Shown piece by piece: positions 35,948 to 47,589 of a DNA stretch of 64,000 nt. The first letter of the stretch is position 1; every line of letters begins with the position of its first letter. A program made the translations under genes and the position numbers. This stretch comes from Paramecium sonneborni (lineage: Eukaryota > Ciliophora > Oligohymenophorea > Peniculida > Parameciidae). A model generated the notes under the pieces. The model searched no databases. It was not told where the DNA came from and saw only the letters and a list, made by a program, of their open reading frames with translations. The stretch spans positions 1 through 64,000 of the forward strand of contig CAJJDN010000018.1 of NCBI GenBank assembly GCA_905182985.1, read 5' to 3'.

Positions 35948-37555
35948 ATGCGAAAATAAACACATTAAAGTAGATAAAGCTTTTCATGTAATCCAAAGTT
36001 TAGAGAAAAACCATTAAATGAATCTTAAGTTAGTAATTTAGTAACAGAAAATTAAAAGTTACTTTAATAAAATGATAAGCTTATATAATAATTGGAACAT
36101 TTAAGAGAAGAGTATGAATCCTTAGCTACAAGTGGAATATAAAGTGTTAAGAGTTAGAGAAATAAGAAAATTGAATTTGATTAATCATGTGAAGAAATGA
36201 ATAAATTGAAAATTTAGAAAGAAAAATTAATTGTTGATAATGAATGTTTAAGAAGAACAATAACAAAGTTATAATATCAACTTGATGAAAAAAGCAAGTT
36301 TATAGAAAAATTACAAAATTCTTAAAACGATTATGAATAATTAAAATAACGTTTAGAAGAAACTGTTTAAGTAGTGAATGACCTAGAAATATAATTGCAA
36401 GATTAATATTAATAATAAAAATAATTTGAATATAACTAAAAAGTAATAACAATTAGTAATTTGGATGCTTAGGAACATTTATCTTCTCATTAAAAGATGA
36501 ATGAAATATAAATCAGTTAACTCAAAGAATAAAATAATAAACTTAATAAATTGCTTGAAGAAAGATTAATTTAATTAGAAAATATAACAAAACTATTAAA
36601 TTAAAGAAATGAAGCATACAATAAATTACAAGAAAGTTATGATCAAGATTTAATTGATTTGAGATAAAATAATTAAAAATAGATATTTAATTCTTCAGAT
36701 AAAGAAAAGAAAGCTTTGCAAATTTAAGTTAATTAATTAAAGTAACAACTTGAAAAATAATAATTAAACAATAATCAAAATTAATAAAAAGTCTAATAAA
36801 AAATAGATGAAGAATCATAAAAAATAATATAAGATCTTTAATCTTTATTAAAATAAAAAGAATATCAAGTAAAAGTTCTAGAATAAAAGTGTGATGAACT
36901 TTAATAGAATACAAAAGATATATAAACAACAATAGCTTCAAATAATTACGCAAATAGTTAAAACTATCAACATATGTAATAAAGTCTCTAAGTTTTAATG
37001 AAAGAATTGGATATGTAAAAATAATAGAATTAAAAGATTATCTATGATTATAATTAGATGAGAAATCTAAATTAATAATTGACTGAGAAATTAAGCTTTT
37101 ATAGTTAAAGTTAATAGAAAATGATTCATAATTATTCTCATTCATTTGTCTCATCACCAGGTAGATTAGACACATATCCTATTAAAACTTCATCAGTATT
37201 GACAAATAGAACAAATATAATATAAAATGCTCCAGATTCACCATTCAGAAAATAAAAACTTCATTTATTGTTTACTGATGAACAATAAAAGATGCCTTCC
37301 AATATATCTACTAAAAGTAAACTTTCTTTTATTATAGAATTGTAGAAATTGTTTAAGTGGCTTCAAAATTATTTGAAGTAGATTAAAACTAGCAATCAAA
37401 TAAAGATAGATTTTTATTGCATGATTGAATAATATATATATATATAATAATTGTATAAATTACTTATAAATGCTAACTAAATTGATAAATAAGGTTCATT
37501 AGATTATTCTAAAATTAGATTAGGAAATTAATAATTATATTTAATAATTTAATGA
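35948..37555 (+). CDS. Long coiled-coil protein
   Basis: A 535-aa frame without TGA. From about residue 40 to 380 it is almost continuous heptad-type coiled coil rich in Gln, Glu, Lys and Leu (e.g. ENQKLLQQNDKLIQQLEHL, ELQEKLIVDNECLRRTI), followed by a Ser/Pro linker (SFVSSPGRLDTYPIKTSS) and a short C-terminal helical part. No motor or other catalytic domain is visible. Such proteins are typical structural components of ciliate cytoskeleton and basal bodies. Its TGA overlaps the next gene's ATG (ATGA at 37552-37555), so either the two genes overlap by 4 nt or one boundary is elsewhere. Confidence 0.75.
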
Positions 37556-38867
37556 TTTGCCCTTATAAATGTGATGATGACTGTATAAAAATCCTTCTTT
37601 CAGATGGGTTATTACTATCTATTGTATGCGTAGTGATCTCATTAATTATATCACTATATTTAATTATTAGACACTTGATGAATTTCAATATGCCTTTTTT
37701 TCAAAGTAAAATCATAAGTATCAAAATATTATTGATTGTATTAGTAATACTCATGATGGCACCTTTTTATGGATTAATTTCAATTATTTCAATGGAATTT
37801 CATGTAAGAATAAATTCAAATATGGTAGTAAACAGGGTTTAGCATCCTATTTCGAATTGGTTCGTGATATCTATTTGGCTTTTCTTTTATTCACTTTTTT
37901 CTATCTTATGTTCTCATATATGGCTTATAATCCAGAAGATAAACTATTATATGATGATCGTGTATATCAAATTATGATTGAACATGAAAAAGAAATTCAT
38001 CATTTATGGCCTGTAAATTATTGTACAGAAAGATATTTATTGACAACGTATCCATCAATTTAATTAAATAGGAAAGCAAAAGCAAAATATTTTACTTATA
38101 GATGCAAAAAATTTGTTCTTTAATATTGTGTAGTAAAACCAGTTCTCACAATCTTAATTATATTTTTACACCCATTTCATCATAAACTCTATGCAGTAAT
38201 TTAAAATCTAATATTTAAAGCAAAGATTAATGCAAAGTTTTGAATTTATTATAATAACAAGCGAAACATTTTCTCTCTATTACCTCATTTTATTTTATTA
38301 CGCTCTTAAACATCCCTTGTAACCATATAAGTAAATATTAATATTCACTTATTAGACCATTACTTAAATTTTTAATTATAAAGATAACCTTATTTTTTAC
38401 TTTTTGGTAATCTTTAACATTATCAATATTCGAAGAAGAAATTTCAAGTTGTTTTGAGTCAGATGAAGTAAACTATAATAATAATACAATTATTAGTGCA
38501 ATAGAAGTATATAATCTAAACAATTTTTATATAGAATACTTTAGTTTGTGTAGAAATGCTTTGCATGACTCTTGCAAGTATTTTTGCTTTTACTTATACA
38601 GATTTTATTACATAAGAGGAAAATCAAGTTGGTACACTTGGCTAAGTATTAACAGATAATTGGAAAGCATTTTAACATGATTTTAGATTAATTAAACCAA
38701 AAAAATTTGGGTATAAAAAATTAAATTATATTTTAAATAGATTTATATCGAAAGTACATGAAATAGAAATGCATCAAAAAAGAACATCAGAAAATTAAGA
38801 ATTTGAAGTTACATTAACAGGTGACTATCAAAGATTAAGTAAAGCTATTGATGTTCAATATATATGA
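37552..38867 (+). CDS. TMEM184 / organic solute transporter alpha-like membrane protein
   Basis: Five exons (introns 37804-37835, 38196-38220, 38331-38355, 38507-38534) give 401 aa, close to the family's 400-430. It is a seven-TM-type integral membrane protein; relatives occur in plasma membrane and endosomes and the family includes OST-alpha. Matches in order: LMMAPFYGLISIISMEF, then ASYFELVRDIYLAFLLFTF, the loop YCTERYLLTTYPSI, LQYCVVKPVLTILI, ALKHPLQPYKPLLKFLIIK, FWQSLTLSIFEEE and LVCVEMLCMTLASIFAFTY. The first intron ends in CAG and the second in AAG, yet both are required to join conserved segments. The start is chosen as the first ATG before the first TM; it overlaps the upstream stop. 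Confidence 0.88.
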
Positions 38868-38953
38868 ATTATAGAAAATATATAATTAAATTTATATAAA
38901 TGAATTGTTGATTATTTATTAATAGAATTTTAACATAATTGTTAATACACCTA

Positions 38954-41775
38954 TCATGATTACTTAATAAATCCAAATAATCCTCCTTTTTTTGGCGGAG
39001 CTTATTATTATTAATTTGTTTAGGGTGGCTAATCATCTACCTTTAATTATTATGAAGTTGCATTCTAGAATAAATAAATTATATACTATAGCTGCTTATT
39101 TTGCGGCATCACTTGTAGCTGCTTATTAACCTGCTTTTTCTGCAGCATTTAAAGCCCAATCTGGAGCACCTGGAATTTAACTTTTAACAGTTGCTTTTGC
39201 TGCTTATCCACCAGCATTTTTCATTTATTCTTTAACTCTTTCATCTTCATAAAATGCAGCGACATTTTTATCAACTTATTAGTTATATTATTATGTTAAT
39301 GTTGAAGAAGAAGATGATTTATTACCTTATAAAGGATTCGTATTTTATTATGCAGTTTATGGTTAAGGATTTTTTGATGCATTCCCAAAAATAGTTGTTT
39401 ATTGTTTTACTTATTAATTTTAAAGTGGTTATTAAGATTGTTAAGATTATTAAGTCTGTTAATAGTTTTATTATTATTATTATTATTATTTTTATAATTG
39501 AGCATCAGTCATTTAATTTTTTGAAGAATCATTTGAAGTTTAAGTAACAGGAGCTTTATTATTTTCTGGTTTTTATACTTGAGTTTTTGTATCTTATTAT
39601 TTTTATTATTATTACTATTATTATTATTATTATTAAGGTTTTATTTATTAGACTTATTAAGATTATTATTATTCAGCAGCTAAATCTTCTTAAGCTGATA
39701 ATATATATTCGGAAAGACTAAATATATTGTATTATAATACTCTGGGTCTCTTTTAATAATTTTTTAAGCATTTCTGAAAGTCTCTATTTCTTTATTTAAT
39801 TTTTTCCTCTCTTCAACGATATTTTAATCTTCACTAATAGCTTAAAGCAAGTATTGATTTTGCATTAAATTTTATTATAGTTGCATAAGCATTTTAGTCT
39901 AATAGAAATTATAAATAAATTATATTACCTAACATCCTTTTACTAAAAAGTAACCAACCAATTTAGGAATATTATCTCTAGTTGATCTAACAACTAATTT
40001 AAAATAATGTTCAATTTTATTTTTTAATTCTGCAACCATATGTTATCCTTTGACAGGTTATGCTTCTTTAGCTGGTTTACCAAATCTAATAAATTGTTTT
40101 CCAGCTAAATAATTAAAATCATTAGTAAAGACATAGTTCATTTCAGCATCTAGAATATCTTAAACAGAATTTTAAGCATTTGTTTTACATTCTTAAATAA
40201 TTTCAAGTACTTATTCTTCCAACATTTTTAAAACAGATGGAATTCTAAATAATAAATAAATCTTACGTTTATAATTAATCATCTAAGATTGCTATGGCAT
40301 ATTCTTCAAGTATTTAATAAGCTTCATCAATAATATTAAAAGCAGGCTATTATAATCTTTTTAATTCTGGGTTTAATAATGCATAAAAGGCATCAACTGG
40401 AAGAAATCCGGGAATAGTTAATGCAGAATATTTTTAGATCACTTATATAATATCATCTTCAGAATATTTCTTTAAAGCTTAGTAATCAAGATCATTATAT
40501 TCCTCATATAAATCCTAGAATAATAATTTTATCTTAGCTCCAGCAGGAACTTAGAAAAAATCATTTTTTTTTGTTGATTTAACCTTTTAATAAGAACCTG
40601 AAATAGAATTTCTAAATCTAACAGAGAATTCATGAATTAATTTCCATATATAATGCATTTTATCCTAAAATAAAAATGAATTTATAATACTGAATCTTCA
40701 ACAGGTAATCCTGGTCCTAAAACATCTAATCTTACTTAAATTTTGCCAACCCTATTATTAATTTCTCTCATTAATTCTGGTAAGAAACTTCTAATTCTTC
40801 TATAAAGAATTGTTGTTAATTTTCTTGTTAAAACTTAGGTTCCAAATATTTCACCAGGAATAGTGGAATAAACAGGATGATTTGCAAAAAAGTTTTTTTC
40901 TCTTAAAACAGCTTAAATAATAGGAATATTATCATTAATTTCTTATTAAGATCTAAGTTTAACTCCAACATAACCATATTTTAATGGTACTTCTTCTCCT
41001 TTAAGCATTTTAAATGCATTAGTTCCTTAATCCATAATATCAATTTTAGTTAAGACTCCTATAGTTCGAATACCTTTTAATAGAGATATATAATATATTA
41101 CCATCTGGATCTAATTTTTTAGCTAATAATAATGCATCAGATGTAGTCATATCAGCATTTGCTGCAACAACACATAATATAATTGCTGATTTATCTTCAC
41201 AATATCTTTTAGCCATATTTGTTGTTATTTCTTCTATGTTAGATGGCTAACCAGCTATTGGAATACGTGTTATTCCAGGAAGATCTAAATTTTTTTATTT
41301 TAAGATTTTTCGATACCTACTAAAGTTAAATCTGGACAATTAGGTCCTTGGACTGCTAATATTATTGGTTTATCAATAATGTTTTTAGCCTATCCACATA
41401 CTTTATCTGTCAATTCATTTATTTTTTATCGAACTTCTTCAAAATTTGTAAATTTCTTTCCTTTTATTTCTTCAACAAATTCTGCTGTTGGTGTTGCACA
41501 AACACTAGCTGGAGCATTAGATAAACGTAATTCTAATGGTCTTCTTGTCACAACACCCTATATTCATATATTACAAGAATTACAGATCCTCTTGGTAAAA
41601 AATCTATTCCTACTATATGCTCAAGTAAAGAAGACTTTCCTGCAGATTGAATACCTAAAACAACAATTCTTGGTAATTTGATATAATCATTTAAACCAAT
41701 ATCTCTTAATTGATCAACTAATGTGATCACTTTTCTTAAATTTTCTAATAAGCTCACACCTTATGAATTTGACAT
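38954..41775 (-). CDS. Dynamin-family GTPase with Gln-rich tail
   Basis: Nine exons (introns 41558-41583, 41285-41316, 41074-41101, 40665-40690, 40245-40266, 39899-39928, 39718-39740, 39065-39086) give 870 aa. A large membrane-remodelling GTPase for vesicle fission. GTPase motifs are intact: P-loop [12 protein letters not shown] (about 40-51), switch RGSGVVTRRP, DLPG in [12 protein letters not shown], and [11 protein letters not shown]. Middle/stalk region and GED follow ([17 protein letters not shown] ... [17 protein letters not shown]). No PH domain or Pro-rich tail; instead about 200 residues rich in Gln, encoded by runs of TAA, end in [16 protein letters not shown]. The third intron ends in AAG between DPD and [12 protein letters not shown], a certain junction. 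Likely serves endocytosis, phagosomes or trichocyst membrane recycling. Confidence 0.97.
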
Positions 41776-42216
41776 AAAAATAAATATTTAATATCATATT
41801 ATTTTGAATACCCTTATATATATTATCAATACATTTATTCCATTAAATACAAAAAGTTATCAAAATTTTAAATTATACACAAACTTTTCATGCTTTTACA
41901 AAATATAAATTATATACATTCTTAAAATAAATATTCATTTTATTTAAATTTTTGATATACTTAATATTGTGATAAAATCAAATGAACAGTATACAAATAT
42001 TTAGTTAAATACATTTAACCCTTTCCAATGAATAAAATTAATTTATCTATCAAAATAAGTTGTGTAAATCAGTATCAGAAATTTAGATCAAATAAATCAT
42101 TCTAATTAATATTAGTTAATTAATTTATTATTCATAATTCAATGAAATTATACAGTTCATTAATTATTCTTGCTTCCAATTTCAACCTTTATTATGATTT
42201 TTAATCACAAATTTTA
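41776..42216. other. Intergenic, divergent genes
   Basis: About 440 bp between the dynamin start and the first member of the secreted family; no other feature seen. Confidence 0.45.
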
Positions 42217-42750
42217 ATGTATAAAATATCCTGCCTTTTAATTTTGATAACATTACAATAATTTCAATCTTGTTGTCTTTCATCATGTTACTTAAGGGAA
42301 AAAAAATTTAAATCAATTCTGAGAGGCAACTATAAAAATGTAATAAGTTATGAAAATGACTCTTTATTAATAAGTAGAAAATAAAATAATTTTAATGGGT
42401 CAGGTAGATTAATAGGAATGCTTTTTAGAAATTAAATATATGGTGAGGTAAAAGGTACTCATTGTTAAATAAATTATTCGATAATCATCTAATTGAAATA
42501 GAATTATGAATTGAATACTCTTATATTATGGTTATGGGATTAACAAACAAGATATTACAACCTTGTTGTATATGTTTCATACTAAGAATAGGAAACAGTC
42601 ATTTTTGATTAAGTGGCTGCTTTTGCTAAAGCAATATATATAAATTTCCCTGCTCAATTTGTTAATAAATTCAGAGTTTATAATAGAAATGGAAATTCAG
42701 CTTCGAGTGCAACTAATATCATTAAGGCAGAAGCTTATTACAAAGTTTGA
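42217..42750 (+). CDS. Secreted beta-sandwich-like protein, family member 1
   Basis: Single exon, 177 aa. The start MYKISCLLILITLQQFQ is a signal peptide. It is a clear paralogue of the proteins at 51443 and 54804: shared features in order are LRGNY-N-V, GALL/SLLIS, N-FN-S, GEVKG, a strand ending L-Q-YE(L/I)NTLILWLWD, and a C-terminal half of alternating hydrophobics with NGNSAS. The YE-INT-I-W-YD block resembles the F5/8-type-C (discoidin) domains found in BTBD9-like proteins, which suggests a ligand- or sugar-binding beta sandwich; this fold call is inference. This member is the most divergent of the three. Confidence 0.7.
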
Positions 42751-43079
42751 GTCATTTATTTTACTTAATAAATAACTTAAGCTATTATATTTAAAATTCT
42801 GAAGTAGAATCTATTATTTTTAACTAAAATTTAATAAATAAAAACTGTTATCAAAATCAAGCCTGTTTCTTGTGAAACCAAGTAAGTTGAGGTTTAACTA
42901 AAATTTTTATTGAAGGTAAATTGTTACTAAATAAGAATAATTAATTATTATTTATTAAATCATCAATACTAGTTCTTTAATTTGCATGGCTTTTTCAAAT
43001 TTAGAATTTAGACTTTGTTTAGAATAAAATCTTAAGTATTTTGAGGTTTGATTACATAATTAAACATAAAATTAATTAT
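42751..43079. other. Intergenic
   Basis: About 330 bp, A+T-rich, no feature recognised. Confidence 0.4.
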
Positions 43080-43748
43080 ATGAATTAAAAAATCAAAAAG
43101 CACCATGAAGTATTATCTTCAGCAGCAAATTAACATAATAAATTTTTAGATTCAGATGAAGTTGCCATTTTAATTAAGAATGCGAATAGCACTAATATAA
43201 GTCTTCCATTCAGTATTTTAAACTCAACTTTAGAGTGGTATATTAGAACTATTTCAGATGAGATTTATAAACTAAACTTTTTGAATCCAAAAAAGTTTAA
43301 CAGAGTAAAATTATTTTGGCCAAGCTAATATGAAACTCAGATAAATCTCATATCATAATATCTCGGATAATTTGAAGGCTTTGATTTAGAAGATTATTTT
43401 GATGTTATTATTATGGCTGATGTAGCTAATGAAAAAGAGTTGATTTTGAATTGTTATCTAAATAGTTTTACCTTTTTAGTTGAAGAAAGAGAATTAAATA
43501 ATTTTTCAAAAAAATAAGGATTAGAATTATTTTATGAAAGAAAGGAAGTTCTCAGAATTAGAGAAAATGATCTCACCACTTTAGTAGATTTAACAAATCT
43601 TCTTTGTTAAAAATATATATTCTAGAGTTCCTATTAGAAATAAAAAGATAATATTAAATTATCTCATTAAGAATTATATTAAAGATTGATTCCAATTTTA
43701 TAAGAAGAAACTTTAATTGTTTTATATGAGTTATATTAAGATCTATGA
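43080..43748 (+). CDS. Hypothetical acidic protein
   Basis: Single-exon frame of 222 aa, MNQKIKKHHEVLSSAAN... to ...VLYELYQDL. Predominantly helical with no TM or signal peptide. Features include DEVAILIKNANSTNISLPF, a Trp-containing strand (RVKLFWPSQYETQ) and ERKEVLRIRENDLTTLVDL. The arrangement recalls small adaptor folds (BTB/SKP1-like was considered) but no diagnostic motif is present. Confidence 0.55.
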
Positions 43749-44422
43749 GCATTTTTGTTAATATTTTTTTATGTTCAGTTCAAAATTTCGTATATTTTAT
43801 GTATGGCAAATTTATATTATTAAGCAAATCCTTATCATTTGCTTATGATTACTAAAATAATTTAAATGAATGTTAAATTTTTTTTCGATATAATTTATAT
43901 TGAAGCAAAAACATTCATTCAAATTCAGATATTCTCTTAATATAATCCATATTTATTTGATGCAAAATAAGAATAAATTTCATCATATTTAAAGTTAGTA
44001 TTCAAAATCTAAATTTTTAACTTAAAAAAATTGAAACAATCGTTCCATAGTTAAAAATTGCAAATTAAGAAGCATAATTTACACAGAATAACCGAAATTT
44101 TTTTTAAAATTGTATAATTGGCTTTAAATGATATTTTAAATATTTAATAAATTCTAGATCTTTACTAAATTGTTAAAAATCTTTAAAAAATGATAAACTT
44201 GTAGTAAGCTATTAATTATACTATCTATTTTTTTTTTTAGGAATAACAGACCTGTAAATAATCTCTAATTTAAATTTAGATTTTCAAATATTTATTTTCT
44301 GTATATTAGAATCAATAATTAGACTAATTTCGATTATGAAAATAAATATGAAGAGAGAGTTTTAAAAAAGATAGAATAGTTTTGATAAAAATTTTTATAA
44401 ATAATCAATATAATAATAATAA
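43749..44422. other. Intergenic
   Basis: About 670 bp with TGA or broken frames on both strands; nothing recognised. Confidence 0.4.
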
Positions 44423-45113
44423 ATGTCTTAGTTATCTGAATCATCAGAATTTTTTTAAAATTGCGATGAAGAAGTAACGTCAGTTTGTAAAAAGCTTCAA
44501 TAAATTTTAACTACTCTTGATTCCCAAGATGATAAAATATTTGCATTAAAGGAGGCAGAAAGTTGTATTGATTCAGCAAATGAAAATGTAAATATTTCAA
44601 TAAAAAAAGTTAAAATAAATGGAAGTGGAATTATAAGGATTTGCTAGGCATATTAAAGATAATTTAAAAGAATAATTTACAATGCAAAAAAAAAAATTAG
44701 ATGAGATGAAAAAGGTTTATAATTAGATGAAATCTAAGTATGAAAACTAAACATCAAAATAACAGTTATTTGGTAAGGATCACTAAAGGTAAAAACTTCT
44801 TAAAGAGTAAGAAAAATTATATGATTAAAATATGAAATTATAGGATGCTAAGATGGTTGTTTATGGAATAGAAAAAGAGGCGAATGATATTTAAATTAAT
44901 CTTCATAGACATACAAATTAACTATAGAGCAATATTGAAAAATAATAACGTATATATCTTTAAAATTTATTAGCTATTAGAGATGCATTAGGTAATTCAT
45001 ATTCTCTAATAAAAACAATGTAAGATAGAATTAGAAATAACAAATTAGTTTTATTTTTAGTGTGCGGAATTATATTATTTGCAATAATTATAATAGTTTT
45101 TATGCGCGTATGA
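44423..45113 (+). CDS. VTI1-like Qb-SNARE
   Basis: Two exons (intron 44588-44609, 22 nt, ending AAG) give 222 aa, the usual VTI1 size. It is a tail-anchored membrane-fusion protein of the Golgi-endosome-vacuole route. The N-terminus is a three-helix-bundle type domain (ALKEAESCIDSANENLKQ, then MEVELQGFARHIKDNLKEQF). The SNARE helix follows (DIQINLHRHTNQLQSNIEK to SYSLIKTMQDRIRNNK) with Gln/Asp at the zero-layer region as expected for Q-SNAREs, and the C-terminal TM anchor is LVLFLVCGIILFAIIIIVF. The AAG splice is required: it joins ANEN to LKQMEVELQ, as in VTI1 homologues, and no TAG acceptor fits. Confidence 0.85.
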
Positions 45114-45456
45114 AATAATTTAAATGATTAATTTATTATTTTGTTAACATATTTCTTTTTGGTTTCATATTTTTTATTAAAATAAGTGTTTTTTTAAAAT
45201 ATTGATAATCAAGTTATATATCTGTTTTTCTACTATATTTGATTTAGTTTCTAAATTAAATACAAATAGATTTGATTTTCTTTTATGAAATATTATTAAA
45301 CTGTAAAAATATCTTTAAGTGATAAGTTTTATTGATGATAATAATTTCGCTAACTTAATAAAAATCGCTTATAAAATAATTACTTAATAAATTTATATGA
45401 ATATTTGATTTATAATATTAAATTAAAACCTGGTTTTTAAGAGTTCTTTAATAAAA
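45114..45456. other. Intergenic
   Basis: About 340 bp between two plus-strand genes; no feature seen. Confidence 0.4.
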
Positions 45457-47506
45457 ATGAATTTACAAAAAAAGTTAGAAATTAATAGTATATATTTCAC
45501 CAAGTATATTGCTAAAGAATTGTAAGAATCAAATAATTAAGGTCATTAGATGACTTTGTTAATAAGGATAATTGAAAAGATTTCATCAAGAAATGATTTT
45601 TTACTGATAAAGATTAAAAAGGACTAAAATTTATTAATTAAATAATAAAAAATGATAAAATTGGGATATATGTTAGCAGAAGAACAAGCCAAATTAAGGT
45701 CTTAAATGCAAGTTGCGTCTAAATAAAAGAATGATAGAAATGTTATTGCATCTATATTGTAAGAAGCACACTAACAACAAGCTATCCAAATATATCGAAA
45801 ACATCGATATTGTTATAAAAGTGTTAAGCTAGTCCAACAAACTCTACGAATGTTTTGAGTTATAATTGCTCGCCAATATCTTCACCTAAATATTAATCAT
45901 ATTCTACTGATCCAAATCAAATGCTTGGTTTGAAAAATAACAATGTTTAGACATCTTACAAAAATAAACTAGAAATACTTTAATTAGCACCTAATAAACC
46001 ACCTCTGAAAAGAGCAAACAAACTAACAAATTTGAGAAATATAAATAATAATACAAATTAACATCATTCATTAAAAAATGAAGAATCAAAAGAAAAACTA
46101 TTATAATAAACTCACTTTTTATGTGCAATTATGTAATAATAACATAGTGCTACTGGTATGATTGTCGCTAATTTTTTAAATGGACATCTTGAAAAAAATA
46201 GCTATGAATCTATAATATCAATGGAAAAAACAGCATAAGCATTATAACAATCTGCAAAAGAAATGTCAAAAGCTTTGTATGCATCTGATGATGAAGGAGA
46301 ATTTTAAAATTTATAAAATAAATTTATAGATTAAATAAGATTTTCTAAATACAGAAAACCAAATTAAGAAAATAATATTGTATTTAAGAGAAATTATGGT
46401 TAAAAACATGAAATGTTAATAGATTAAGTAGCATAATAAAAATAAAAATCTGAAGAGAATTAAGATTTTGATGTATTTATTCCTAAGTCATAAATGGATT
46501 AATTTTTTAAGTAGAATTATATATTTATGATTTAGAATAATTAAAGATAAAATAGATGATAGAATGAAAGAATAAACAGAATAGTTAATAAAAGAAGAAC
46601 AAAAATTAGTAAATGGAATGATAACAAATGTTAAGAAATTTCATGAAGATATAAGAGAAGTAAAATATACAATGAGTCATGTAAAAAAGAATAAAAAAGC
46701 ATTATAATTTCAATCATAATAACCTTAAGCTACTTTAAGAAGATTACATACAATGAAATCACAATCTTCTGCTAAATTACACAATGAAAATACTTTAAAA
46801 CTTGATGAAGATGTTAAGGCAGATTTAAAATTAAGAGTTATGAAAGCTTTAAGAAATTTTATGGATAAATTAAAAAGATTTAATATAACATTAGAAGATG
46901 TAGTAAACAATTAAGTTTTTCCAACTTAAGCATATGAAAGACCTAATAGTGTTGAGTTCTTTAGATATGTTAAAGCTGATAATATTAAAGAAATTGAAAG
47001 TATGTTAAGAGATTGTAGATTTCATGTTTATGATAGAGATAATTAATAAAAAACTGCAATGCATCATGCTGTGAGTATTAATTCTATTGAAGCTATTAAT
47101 TTATTAGTAGAAAATGGAGCTGATTTAGATGCAAGAGATATGAGTAATTTAAATATATATCTATTATTAGTGGGAAGATCGCCGTTACATATTGCTGCAA
47201 AAAATAATAATTGTGATACTGTTAGGACTTTATTGGTTTATTAAGCAAATCCTTCAATTAAAACTGTTGCTGGAAAAACTGCTTAAGATCTTACTGAAAT
47301 GCCTGTTATTAAAGCAATTGTTAAAAATGCTAAAAAAGTAAGAAGTATATTCAATCTAGTTACATTTTATGATGAACTTATAACCAAATAATAAAAAAAC
47401 AGATTTTTGGGTTGAAAAAGCTGTTCTATATTTTTAAGAAGATGACCCTGAAAAAATCTTAAAATTACAGCTTTATAAAACTTAAGCTAAATTATTTTTA
47501 CAATGA
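45457..47506 (+). CDS. Ankyrin-repeat protein
   Basis: Introns at 46511-46535, 47144-47170 and 47338-47359 are clear. An additional shift near 45812-45828 needs either a 17-nt intron (GTTATA...AAG) or an indel; with it the product is 652 aa. Residues 1-140 are helical with an IQ-like stretch (QQAIQIYRKHRY), then about 250 low-complexity Asn/Gln/Lys residues, then a coiled coil, then ankyrin repeats: FFRYVKADNIKEIESML, TAMHHAVSINSIEAINLL, ENGADLDARDMMGRSPLHIA and TLLVYQANPS. The C-terminus is charged. Ankyrin repeats mediate protein binding; partners are unknown. The third intron joins RDM to MGRSPLH, a textbook repeat boundary. Confidence 0.75.
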
Positions 47507-47589
47507 TTATAATCTTAAATTACACTATCAATATAATTATTACATAAGTTATATTCTTAACGTTGATAAAATTTAAAAAGACACAGTTA

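Noticed and set aside
39420..39660. TTA-rich microsatellite considered as non-coding repeat
   Set aside because: It is in frame on the minus strand as Gln codons within the dynamin tail, bounded by normal introns and conserved ends.
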